Source: CAWGLW01 sp963823525 | GTDB taxonomy: Bacteria; Pseudomonadota; Gammaproteobacteria; Steroidobacterales; Steroidobacteraceae | Length of the DNA stretch: 64,000 bases | Direction of reading: 5' to 3' | Assembly (NCBI GenBank): GCA_963823525.1 | Contig: CAWGLW010000006.1 | Span: 62,001-126,000 of the forward strand | Made by a program: the position numbers and the translations under genes | The notes under the pieces: generated by a model | What the model was told of the DNA's origin: nothing | The model's input: the letters and a program-made list of their open reading frames with translations, nothing else | Database searches by the model: none | Part shown: positions 36,871 through 44,540 of the stretch, piece after piece | Position numbering within the stretch: the stretch's first letter is position 1 | Layout: each line of letters starts with the position of its first letter

Positions 36871-36925
36871 TGGCGCCCCGGGCATGAATCGAACCTGCGA
36901 CATACCGCTCAGGAGGCCCGGCAGG
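36871..36925 (-). pseudogene. 3' half of a tRNA-Arg(CCT)-like gene
   Basis: On the minus strand the sequence reads CTCCTGA (anticodon-loop-like), then GCAGG TTCGATT CATGC as a T-arm with one mismatch, an acceptor strand CCGGGGC, and GCCA. No 5' half with a matching GCCCCGG strand is found upstream. It resembles the 3' end of tRNA-Arg(CCT), a frequent integration target, and is best read as a second attachment-site remnant. Confidence 0.55.
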
Positions 36926-37183
36926 GCAAAGATGCGCAATTGCCGACAACACCAAACCACTAAATTCCCAGTGTCGCGCCTGCGGCGGATCGCTGTGAAA
37001 CGTGCGTATTGTCGCTCAGTACTGTGGCAAAAGTGTGGCAAATCGCGTCGGCTCATACTCCCCGGGGTGCCATTATCGGGGCACGTATCAGTGGTCTCCC
37101 ACACGAGCCGGCTCCCGGAAAAAAGTTTTGAAATTTTCCCGACCGAGCAATACCGGATAACTGGATGCCAAATGGAGGCCGGA
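36926..37183. other. No recognisable gene
   Basis: This is low-information DNA between the tRNA remnant and the phage-type relic. Short open frames here show no motif that I recognise. Confidence 0.4.
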
Positions 37184-37481
37184 TGTAAGTAGTCAGGGAC
37201 GAGAAAGGCCGCGTAGTCAGTGGTGTGCTTAATCCAGGCGGTCGGCCAAGGGACAGCACAAGGTGGCCGGGTTGGCCCGTGCGTATGCGCCAGAATGCAT
37301 CCGAAAATTGGTTGAACTCATGGAAAATGGCCCGTCGGAATTGCAGCTAAGGGCCGCGGAGGCCTTACTGAATCGTGGTTACGGACGCCCTTCACAGAGT
37401 GTCGATGCCCGCCTGGAAGTGAAGCAATCTATGGGCGATTTACACCCCCCTTTGCAGCAAAGCAGCTACCGGTCACCGTGA
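37184..37481 (+). pseudogene. Frameshifted phage-type protein (DUF5681/small-terminase-like)
   Basis: One frame (from about 37184) reads EKGRVVSGVLNPGGRPRDST, the NPxGRP opening of small DNA-packaging or DUF5681-type phage proteins. The continuation, LARAYAPECIRKLVELM then AAEALLNRGYGRPSQSV, lies in another frame starting at 37263. Both halves match the usual order in such proteins, so a single indel near 37255-37265 has broken the gene. It points to prophage ancestry for this part of the island. Confidence 0.5.
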
Positions 37482-37566
37482 GATGCCACGGCGGGAATCA
37501 GTGGGATGGTTGTCGGCTGGGAAGGCCGACCTTCGAAACGCAGGTCTCCCGCGACAACAAGGCGCG

Positions 37567-38583
37567 TTACGGCGCTGCAACCTCAAGGAGCTGCTTGCCG
37601 AAGTTCTTGCCCATGAACAGGCGGTTCAGCGTCTGCGGCGCATTCTCGAAACCCTTCGCCACGTCCTCCTCAAACACGATCTGGCCCGCCGCCACCCAGC
37701 CGGTGAGCGCCTGAATCGCCTCCGGGAAGCGGTCGACGTAGTCGAGGATCAGGAATCCCTCCATGCGCGCGCGCTGCGCGATAAGCATCCGGTAGTTGCT
37801 CGGCCCCGGGCGCTGCTCCATCGTGTAACCGCTCGATATCGCGCCGCAGAGCACTACGCGGGCCCTGAGCGCGAGGTGGGTGAGCACGACGTCGAGCGTC
37901 TCCCACCCGACGTTATCGAAGTAGACGTCGACCCCCTGCGGACAAAGCTCGGAGAGCCGCGCGCCGAGGTCTTCGGACTTGTAGTCGATGGCGGCGTCAA
38001 AGCCCGCCTTCTCGGTCAGCCACGCACACTTCTCGCCGCCCCCGGCGATGCCGACGACGCGGCAGCCCCCAAGTTTGGCGATCTGGCCCGCGACCGAGCC
38101 GGTTGCACCGGCGGCGCCCGACACCAACACGACGTCCCCCTGCTTCGGCTGCCCGACATCGAGCAGCCCGAAGTAGGCCGTCAGACCCGTGATGCCGTAG
38201 ATGCTGAGCGCGTGGTTCGGGGGAATCCCCGGAGGCAGCTTGTTCACCGGCACGAGCCCGGTGCCGTCGGAAACCGCCCACTCCTGCCAACCAAACGCGC
38301 CGCTCACCAGATCACCCTTCGCGAAGCCCGGGTGCCGGGACGCTACCACCTTCCCCGCCGCCGACGCCCGCATCACCTCGCCGATTGCCACCGGCGGGAC
38401 GTAACCGCGCGTGTCGTTGAGCCAGCCCCGTTGAGCCGGGTCGAAAGAGAGGTAGAGCACACGCACCAGGAACTGGCCATCCTCGAGGTCGGGGACCGGC
38501 TCGGTACGTAGCTCGAAGGTGTCGTCCTCGATGAGGCCCTCGGGACGTTTGGCGAGGACCCACTGGCGATTCGTCTCGGTCAT
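37567..38583 (-). CDS. NADP-dependent oxidoreductase, zinc-free MDR family (CurA/YncB-like)
   Basis: The 338 residues begin with MTETNRQWVLAKRPEG and carry LSFDPAQRGWLND, the cofactor-binding AAGATGSVAGQIAKLGG and VDVYFDNVGWETLD, hallmarks of the leukotriene B4 12-hydroxydehydrogenase/CurA branch of medium-chain reductases. These reduce activated double bonds with NADPH and use no zinc. It is intact and looks functional, standing alone within the decayed island. The substrate is unknown. Confidence 0.93.
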   Translation of the reverse strand: MTETNRQWVLAKRPEGLIEDDTFELRTEPVPDLEDGQFLVRVLYLSFDPAQRGWLNDTRGYVPPVAIGEVMRASAAGKVVASRHPGFAKGDLVSGAFGWQEWAVSDGTGLVPVNKLPPGIPPNHALSIYGITGLTAYFGLLDVGQPKQGDVVLVSGAAGATGSVAGQIAKLGGCRVVGIAGGGEKCAWLTEKAGFDAAIDYKSEDLGARLSELCPQGVDVYFDNVGWETLDVVLTHLALRARVVLCGAISSGYTMEQRPGPSNYRMLIAQRARMEGFLILDYVDRFPEAIQALTGWVAAGQIVFEEDVAKGFENAPQTLNRLFMGKNFGKQLLEVAAP

Positions 38584-39161
38584 GGCTTTCTCCGAAGTTG
38601 GAACTCGAACGTCGATGGCTTTGGAAAGCCGAAGTCGACTTCCCGCATTGCGAGGATCAGGTTATCCCGGCTCTGAGACGCCTGGGCGCTCCCTATCACC
38701 AACCGCGACGTTCATCGTTTACGGATAAAATGGAGCCGAACCTTCCCAACCGCATCACCAGACGTCTCGCCGCCGTCGCCAGCGTCGGCGAACAGGCAGT
38801 ATAAGGGATCTATTCAGCGGTCACTTCTCATGGGTGGCGGCACTTGCGATCGTCGGTCGCTCTGCTTGGTGAAACAGGCAGATCGTGTCAGAGCCTTCCG
38901 GGGGCGTCCGGATTCGCACTCAGGCGGATACGCGGACCACCTCCCGCGCGCCCGCTACCTTTACGCCTTCAGGTCAGCAACCACAGTAGGGACAAGTAGA
39001 TAGTTTGGTAGCGCGATGCGTTACCCCTACAGGTGAAACCGCCAGGCTCACCGCCTGAGCCCGACCCATTGTTACCTTTGAGCGATCTCCTGTAATCCGG
39101 TCCAGATAAGTTCAGGGATTTCCGTGTCACTCGCTTTGCCATGGCTTGCTCAGAAGCAGGA
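38584..39161. other. Intergenic stretch without recognisable genes
   Basis: This is about 580 bp upstream of the reductase and downstream of the secreted protein. The short frames are not supported by a ribosome-binding site or by recognisable motifs. It probably holds the reductase promoter and relic DNA. Confidence 0.4.
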
Positions 39162-39182
39162 ACCCCGGCGCGGGGCCGGGGT
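39162..39182 (-). terminator. GC-rich hairpin after the secreted protein gene, copy 2
   Basis: This has the same 8-bp stem and GCGGG loop as at 35404, extended by an extra A-T pair, 18 bp past the stop codon. It lacks a strong T-run on the minus strand (GTTCCTGCTTC), so termination may be weak or the sequence may be a repeat element. Confidence 0.5.
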
Positions 39183-39199
39183 TTCACCATGGGCTGTTG

Positions 39200-39703
39200 C
39201 TACTTGCTGTGCAGGTTGTCTCGCGTATAGACCTTCACTTCGGCACGACAGTCCTCGCCCCCTGAGCCGCCAATGTTGACACGCATCACCGTCTCGGGTC
39301 CGCCCACGACTCCGATTGCAACCGGTAGCGGATAGTTGATGCTGTGCAATTCCCCCACGGGCCAGGAGAACTTGGCGACCTCGGCGGCGTCGATTCCATT
39401 CTCACTGAACAGCACCCTCACCCAGCACTGTTCCCCATTCGGCTCGGCCGGCGGAATCGGGTGAATTTGGATCTCTTGCACGACTCGCGGTCCGATGATG
39501 TTGCGTTCGGCGAACGAATACTCACACCACGCAGAACTCATGCCGGCAGGCACAGAGCACTCGGGAATTCTTATGTGCGGGGCAAACTGTCCGAGTGGCA
39601 CTACTCTCTCAGGAACGACCGACTCAGGTGTGAATGGCTGCTGTTGTGCGCTGGCAACGTTGGCAAGCAATACCATTGATAGGCCGAGAATGAGCTTCCT
39701 CAT
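39200..39703 (-). CDS. Hypothetical secreted protein
   Basis: The 167-residue product starts with a clear signal peptide (MRKLILGLSMVLLANVASA, cleavage after ASA). The mature part has a pair of cysteines early (IPECSVP and AWCEYS) and two later (EQCWV and EDCRAE), which could form disulfides in the periplasm. No known domain is apparent. It ends at a GC-rich hairpin. It is one of only three intact genes in the island. Confidence 0.7.
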   Translation of the reverse strand: MRKLILGLSMVLLANVASAQQQPFTPESVVPERVVPLGQFAPHIRIPECSVPAGMSSAWCEYSFAERNIIGPRVVQEIQIHPIPPAEPNGEQCWVRVLFSENGIDAAEVAKFSWPVGELHSINYPLPVAIGVVGGPETVMRVNIGGSGGEDCRAEVKVYTRDNLHSK

Positions 39704-39800
39704 AACTTACCCTTGCGAGGAGCATATCCGCGGAATGCGAATTGTCTTGCGCCCCGCTCATATGAAGCTAAGCCGCTCTCATGTGGCCGTCAATTCGTGA

Positions 39801-40019
39801 TTGGAGAACGCGGCACGTGTTTGCTGCGAGTCGTCAGGGACCGACGACTTTGGATCGCCCCGGCTGCCAATCACGGTTCGTTGCCAGGAATGCGGCGATT
39901 TGGGACAACTCCAGGTCCGCCCGCCGATGCCGCAGCGACAGTCCGCAGGCTGGGTGTCGCCGGTATCGCCGGTATCGCCGGTATCGCCGGTATCGCCGGT
40001 ATCGCCGGTATCGCCGTGA
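39801..40019 (+). pseudogene. Zinc-ribbon relic (copy 2) with repeat-encoded tail
   Basis: The frame contains GSPRLPITVRCQECGDLG then VRPPMPQRQSAG, which matches and extends copy 1 at 35771 but lacks its N-terminal half. After SAGW the frame continues into six Val-Ser-Pro triplets encoded by the 9-bp tandem repeat, then stops. The upstream 24 residues do not match copy 1. Confidence 0.5.
39962..40015 (+). repeat. 9-bp tandem repeat, six units
   Basis: GGTATCGCC is repeated six times without error and is preceded by one imperfect unit (GTGTCGCC). Because 9 bp is three codons, every frame stays open (VSP, GIA or YRR on the plus strand, GDT on the minus). It is not CRISPR-like: there are no spacers. 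Confidence 0.95.
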
Positions 40020-40036
40020 ATTGTGGATTCAGTTAG

Positions 40037-40089
40037 CAGCCCGCTCAAGGCTGGTACAGGGGTTCGAATCCCCCTGGGAGCGCCAATTA
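40037..40089 (+). repeat. Right attachment-site repeat (attR), 3' half of tRNA-Glu
   Basis: This is a 53-bp copy of 34464-34516, with differences in the anticodon loop (G for T) and T-stem (A for G). The 5' half of the tRNA is missing, so it is not a working tRNA. Beyond the repeat the flanks still share scattered bases (CAA.G..TTACG). Confidence 0.85.
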
Positions 40090-40137
40090 AGACAACGAGT
40101 TACGCTCTGCACCCGTAAGCGGATTCCGTGATGACGG

Positions 40138-41958
40138 TCAACCGATACGGGTCCCCTCGCTGTTATCCAGGGAACGCTCGCGGTACATGAGGATCCATTG
40201 TGCGTGCTCCTCGAGCGATGCATCGCCGAGGATCTTGAGAATGTGCCGCCGTTCGACGTCATTCTCCGCCTCGTCCAGTCGACGGCGCGCGTTGCCAAAA
40301 ATCCGGTGCATGAATTCGTACTGCTTGATCAACTCGCTTTCCGCCGTCGTCTGTGCATACGACTGCCGCACTCCGACTAGCAGCACGATGCAGCCCATGA
40401 TGTACACGATGGGGTTGCGCACATACTCGGGGATGCCCGATCCGATGAACCACAGCGCGGTAAGCGCCATTCCCGTGGCCAGCAGTCCCAGCCTGCCGAT
40501 CCGCTCCGTGCCCTTTTGGCGGACTACACGTTCCGCGCTTTTTCGACCGTAGTATCCGAGCTGTCCCGTTTCAGCGTCACCGATCCACTCGCGGATCGCG
40601 AAACGAACACCCTCGGGGGCGCGGTTCGGGAGCACGTCGCACTCCGTTCCGGCCACGCGCATGACATTACGGATCCAGCCGAGGTCAGGGTCCTGCATCT
40701 GCAGGAAGTTGTCGTGCGCGAACTTGGTGACGTTACCGCTCGTGACTCCCGCCGCTGCCCAGTAGAACTGGACACGCAGGCCCTCGGCCAGTGTCCGGTA
40801 GTCGAGATACTTGCGGTGCCAGGAGCCCCGATTGGCCAGGTAGCCGAGCCCGACCGCCGCAGCCATCAGGCCTACGATCACCAGGATCAGAGACCGCGCC
40901 GAGTTGTAGTCCGTGTAGGACAGATACGACATGCCGATCAGAAAGACGCAGACGTGGGTGGCGCGCAGGGCCCGCATGAAACGGCGCTGGTAGCGGATAG
41001 CGAGCCAGTCAGCAGCGCAGAACACCTGATTGATGTCGAGTAGCCCGGGCGGAAGTCCGCCCGCCTGCTGCTCCGTAATCAGCGCGTACCGCTCGCGGTC
41101 GATCGCCTCGGCGTGCGTCCGCGCCTCCCGGTTGAACTCGTTGGTCCGCTGAAAGACCTGCCTGTGCCGCAGAGGCATTTCGCGTGAGCGTGGCTGCATC
41201 TCATCAGTCGTGAACCACGACGCCTCGAGCGGAGTGAGCCCATCGGCGGGCGACCCGCCCGGGCGGTCTCGCGAGCAGACGATGTGGTAGACGAGGTCGC
41301 TCTCATCGTCCGTAAGCGTCAGGCGACTCGAGGTCGCGCGCGGCGTGTACCCGGGCATCACGTCGTTGTGGTGAAACTGCACGACCTGGCCCGTGCCGCC
41401 GATCTGGTCGGAAGGCCTGCCATCCCAGAGCGCCAGCAGCACGTGGCAATGGGCGCACAGGAAAACGCCGAGCTGCGCGTACTGACGCGCCCGGTTCTTA
41501 CCATGGTCTTCGATCGAGGCCTCAGTGTTGCCGGGTGTCAGTGGCAGTTCGAACACGTCGACGGCGGCCTCACAGAGCCGTGCGAATTGCGCCCTGGACT
41601 CCGCCGTCGCGAAGTCGCGAACGTACAGGTGCCTGGGCATGGGCAACGTCACGGTCAGTGGCAGACCCAGAGAGATCGCCTCTTCTGCGACCAGGCGATC
41701 CGCGCCCTCGGCCAGCGGCGACATCACCGCCACGGGCCGGTCAGGGTAAGTGTCACGAAGTTCGCAGAGGAATCCGCGGACCCGCTCGCGAATGAGCGGA
41801 ACCTCTGCATCGACGAGATCGCGATGACCGGACACGGCGACCACCAGCGGGACGCTGTAACTGCGTCGACCCATGGCAGCCGTGAAGGTCGCCGCCGGTT
41901 CGACGGAACGTGCGTCTGCGGAAGTCGAGGCCATGAGCATGACTGGCAAAGATAGCAC
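40138..41958 (-). CDS. SLOG-like domain protein with SLATT-like membrane segments
   Basis: Residues 38-195 read as a SLOG/LOG-type Rossmannoid: VAVSGHRDL, then VMSPLAEGADRLVAEEA, a CHVLLALWDG strand and a GGTGQVV loop, the usual nucleotide-binding points. Residues 320-606 have two pairs of membrane helices (about 328-348/355-376 and 489-508/514-533), each with SLATT-like flanks: DYRTLAEGLRVQFYW after the first pair and a helical end LGDASLEEHAQWILMYRER. SLOG and SLATT domains are proposed as sensor and pore-forming effector in nucleotide-triggered immunity. Here both are in one chain. Several starts are possible (41958, 41937, 41931, 41874). It ends 49 bp from the island's attR. Confidence 0.65.
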   Translation of the reverse strand: MLSLPVMLMASTSADARSVEPAATFTAAMGRRSYSVPLVVAVSGHRDLVDAEVPLIRERVRGFLCELRDTYPDRPVAVMSPLAEGADRLVAEEAISLGLPLTVTLPMPRHLYVRDFATAESRAQFARLCEAAVDVFELPLTPGNTEASIEDHGKNRARQYAQLGVFLCAHCHVLLALWDGRPSDQIGGTGQVVQFHHNDVMPGYTPRATSSRLTLTDDESDLVYHIVCSRDRPGGSPADGLTPLEASWFTTDEMQPRSREMPLRHRQVFQRTNEFNREARTHAEAIDRERYALITEQQAGGLPPGLLDINQVFCAADWLAIRYQRRFMRALRATHVCVFLIGMSYLSYTDYNSARSLILVIVGLMAAAVGLGYLANRGSWHRKYLDYRTLAEGLRVQFYWAAAGVTSGNVTKFAHDNFLQMQDPDLGWIRNVMRVAGTECDVLPNRAPEGVRFAIREWIGDAETGQLGYYGRKSAERVVRQKGTERIGRLGLLATGMALTALWFIGSGIPEYVRNPIVYIMGCIVLLVGVRQSYAQTTAESELIKQYEFMHRIFGNARRRLDEAENDVERRHILKILGDASLEEHAQWILMYRERSLDNSEGTRIG

Positions 41959-42044
41959 TGGTCAGCGGCTCAGGGCGGCAGACGCATCATCTCGCACGAG
42001 ATAATGGACCCGATTTGAACATAAGCCGGTTCAAGGAGCCCACG

Positions 42045-42536
42045 ATGACCGTAAAAAGCGACTTCACGGCTGAACAATGGGAAGCCATTCGCAACGCGCC
42101 GCAACTCGTTACGCTTGCCGCCGCCGCAGCCGGAAACAGCGGCCTGTTTGGCAGCGTCTCGGAGGGGATGGCCACAGCAAGCGCGATCGTCGCCGGCGCA
42201 CGTGGCGAGAATGCGTTGCTGCGCGATATCTTCGACAAAGACGGGTTACGGGCAGCCCAGGAAGGCATCCGCAATCTGCTCAAGTCCGTAACCGACGAGT
42301 CGACTTTCAATACGCACCTCGAGAAAGCCGCGATGGACGCGACCACCGCGGCACTGAGCGCGCTGCAGGCCAGGGGTGCAGGCGCCGATGTCGAGGCCTT
42401 CAAAGCCTTCCTGAAGGACGCCGCAGAGAAAGTGGCCAGTGCATCGAAGGAAGGCGGCTTCCTCGGCTTTGGCGGCGAACGCATCAGCGAAGGCGAAAGC
42501 GCTTTTCTCGCAAAGCTCGACCAGGCACTGGCCTGA
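42045..42536 (+). CDS. Conserved hypothetical protein, soluble and Ala-rich
   Basis: The ATG at 42045 follows AAGGAG at a good distance and gives 163 residues, mostly helical. It opens DFTAEQWEAIRNAPQLV and has a Gly/Ala region (AAAAAGNSGLFGSVSEGMA) and a Gly-rich GGFLGFGGERIS near the C-terminus. It has no signal peptide or membrane helix. I recognise the general pattern from uncharacterised bacterial proteins but cannot give a function. It is divergent from the SLOG-SLATT gene and convergent with the lipoprotein gene. Confidence 0.75.
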   Translation: MTVKSDFTAEQWEAIRNAPQLVTLAAAAAGNSGLFGSVSEGMATASAIVAGARGENALLRDIFDKDGLRAAQEGIRNLLKSVTDESTFNTHLEKAAMDATTAALSALQARGAGADVEAFKAFLKDAAEKVASASKEGGFLGFGGERISEGESAFLAKLDQALA

Positions 42537-42565
42537 TTCCGGCGACGCCCTCCGCCGGCGGGAGG

Positions 42566-43831
42566 CTATTGTGCACCGGGCGCCCCGGGTCTGACCTGCT
42601 CCCAGGGCAGGTATTCGATCTCGTCGAGCGGACAGAGCTCCTCACCGAGGAACAGCACGACCCGCAGGCCGTCCGTGTAATACGGGTCCCGCGTGTAGTT
42701 ATAGCGGGGAGCCGTTGCCGCGGAATAGCCGACGCCCTTCACGTAGCCCACGGAGCAAAGGGCCTGCGAAGCCGCGACGTCCAGCGTGATGTAGAAGCGT
42801 GCCTCGTCGACGACCGGGTCAATCTTGTGAGTAACCAGCGTTTTACTCGATAGTTTCACACCGATATCGCGGCTGATCTGGCCAACCCAGACCTCCTGCC
42901 CCTGGGCAGTGACGGGCGCCCTCCAGAGCCTGAGGTGATTGCGTTCATCGACCGTCTTCCGGGCTTTCTGCAAAGCAATGTCCTGGGGCCGGCCGAAGAC
43001 ATACAGTGGCGATACCGGTGATGTACGGTATTGGGATCGGAATGCCGAAGACACGAAAGTACGCCACTGGGTGCTGCCACGCATGGTCTCGGTGAGATCC
43101 CAGTCCTGGTGTACGAGGGTGGCAAGGACATTCGTGGCCTTGCCGACAAAAACAAGGTTAAGCGGATCACCGGGCGTTTTTTCGTCCCCGCCCAGCACAC
43201 AGCAGGGCAATGACTCCAGATAGCGGCGCAACCCGCCGGGATCGAGATCCTGAATTTCCATCCCAGAGTACAGCTGGTCCGCATCGACTTTTGAAAAATC
43301 GGCCTCGAATCCGGGCACAAGCTGCGCGAAATCAAATGAGCGTTGCGCTCGTGTCCCGAACATCTCGACCGTGAAAGCCTTCGCGCCCGGATCCTCATTC
43401 GTGTACACGTATCCGGATACCGTGCTGCGCGGCGGAATAATCACGGGAACGTGCAGTTGCAGGAAGATGTTGGTCTGCGTCGTCAGCGCTTCGTCCGACC
43501 GGGCCCCTGACTTCCAGGCAACCTCGGACGGCGCAAAATAATCGGGATCGATGCTGAGCATCATCAGCACGAAAGACCGGTCTTCCTTGTTCTCGATCTG
43601 CAGCCAGATGGGCTGGATGCCGTCTTTGTCCAGCGGCACGCCGAAAGTGTGCCTCGTTTCCGCCGGGCTCAATACCACCGCCGTGGTGCGGACTCCGCCA
43701 TCCACCTTGGTCTCGGCTCGGGCCTTAAAATCCAGAGACTCCGGCGCGGGCGGCGCGGTCGCGCAACCTGCTACAAGCAGCGAGAAAACGATCGCGAATA
43801 CCGCCGCCGACCTTGCCTGTTCAGTACGCAT
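42566..43831 (-). CDS. LssY_C-type lipoprotein (paralogue 1)
   Basis: A lipoprotein signal peptide (hydrophobic, LLVAGC lipobox at C23) starts a 421-residue protein. The second half matches the LssY C-terminal pattern: GDPLNLVFVGKA, LYVFGRPQDIALQKAR, a RNHLRLWRAP segment and WVGQISRDIGVK. The first half (PIWLQIEN, DPDYFAPSEVA) is shared with the gene at 44541. LssY_C proteins are found near lipid or secretion functions but the biochemical role is unknown. It is likely anchored in the outer or inner membrane and exposed to the periplasm. Confidence 0.8.
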   Translation of the reverse strand: MRTEQARSAAVFAIVFSLLVAGCATAPPAPESLDFKARAETKVDGGVRTTAVVLSPAETRHTFGVPLDKDGIQPIWLQIENKEDRSFVLMMLSIDPDYFAPSEVAWKSGARSDEALTTQTNIFLQLHVPVIIPPRSTVSGYVYTNEDPGAKAFTVEMFGTRAQRSFDFAQLVPGFEADFSKVDADQLYSGMEIQDLDPGGLRRYLESLPCCVLGGDEKTPGDPLNLVFVGKATNVLATLVHQDWDLTETMRGSTQWRTFVSSAFRSQYRTSPVSPLYVFGRPQDIALQKARKTVDERNHLRLWRAPVTAQGQEVWVGQISRDIGVKLSSKTLVTHKIDPVVDEARFYITLDVAASQALCSVGYVKGVGYSAATAPRYNYTRDPYYTDGLRVVLFLGEELCPLDEIEYLPWEQVRPGAPGAQ

Positions 43832-43852
43832 ATTTCCGGCCCGCAGCCGGAC

Positions 43853-44296
43853 TCAAACCCGCCTTCCCGGGCCACGGCCGCGGGATCCGGGCCCACGCTC
43901 CGCGCAACGGCGAAATGCCTCGAGATGGCGTTCAACCGAGGCTTGCTGCAGCCTGCGGAACACAGTCAGGATGTCTTCACGCGTGGTGGCTCCAAGCAAC
44001 CGCTCGTACATTTCACCGTTGTCTGTCTCGGCATCAACCGCGGCGGCGCAGGCTTGCTGCACACTCGCATAGTGTTCCGTCCGGCCGGGCCATGGGTTCG
44101 CGGGAACCGGGAGCCCGTAGGCGGCGAATAACCGGCTGAGCGCCTCGATGTGTCGCGCTTCGGCATCGCGGATGTTGCTGAACGGTCGCACCTCGCCAAA
44201 ATCCGAGATGACCTGATCATAAGTCGCCCAGGAGCGGTACTCGTCATCCAGCGCCTCATGCAGGGCCTTCACTTCCGCCTGCGACAGAGTGTTCAT
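43853..44296 (-). CDS. Ferritin-like DUF2202-type protein
   Basis: The 147 residues form a four-helix ferritin-like pattern: EALDDEYRSWATYDQVI with an early Glu, FSNIRDAEARHIEALSRLF (Glu and His ligands), MYERLL and ERHLEAFRRC with the last Glu/His. This is the DUF2202 layout of di-metal proteins. The start at 44296 is ATG; an upstream TTG is possible. It lies between two LssY_C lipoproteins, 21 bp upstream of the first, so the pair is probably co-transcribed. It has no signal peptide. Confidence 0.8.
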   Translation of the reverse strand: MNTLSQAEVKALHEALDDEYRSWATYDQVISDFGEVRPFSNIRDAEARHIEALSRLFAAYGLPVPANPWPGRTEHYASVQQACAAAVDAETDNGEMYERLLGATTREDILTVFRRLQQASVERHLEAFRRCAERGPGSRGRGPGRRV

Positions 44297-44466
44297 GTAT
44301 CCGTCCAAATCGTTTCAATTGAGTCTGCAAATCAGACTACGCTAAAACCGAAGGTACCGGTCACCCGGAAAATCGCTCACCGCATCGTGGCCAACCACAA
44401 CTGACACAGTTCAGCGACGGCGCTACATCCGTATATTGGAATCCGTGGCCTGGATGAGGACGGTAG

Positions 44467-44520
44467 ATGGAAGCACTGAAGCGGCTGTTCACCAGCAATG
44501 TGGGGCTGCTCAGCCAATGA
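44467..44520 (+). pseudogene. Truncated DUF3149-like small membrane protein
   Basis: After GAGGA at a good distance, an ORF of 17 residues reads MEALKRLFTSNVGLLSQ and stops. DUF3149 proteins are about 40-50 residues and open in this style (LFTS, GLxS) before a single membrane helix. The helix is missing here, so this is a truncated relic or a chance match. Confidence 0.35.
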
Positions 44521-44540
44521 CCCCGCGAGGTGCCATGTAG

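Larger units (their letters stand above)
39704..40036. other. Right end of the island, relics only
   Basis: Apart from the zinc-ribbon relic and the tandem repeat listed separately, I see no gene. The stretch ends at the attR repeat. Confidence 0.5.

Noticed and set aside
39962..40015. 9-bp array as a CRISPR
   Set aside because: Units are contiguous with no spacers and no cas genes are present.
40037..40089. A second working tRNA-Glu gene
   Set aside because: The 5' half (acceptor strand, D-arm) is absent and the anticodon loop is changed, so it can only be an attachment-site copy.
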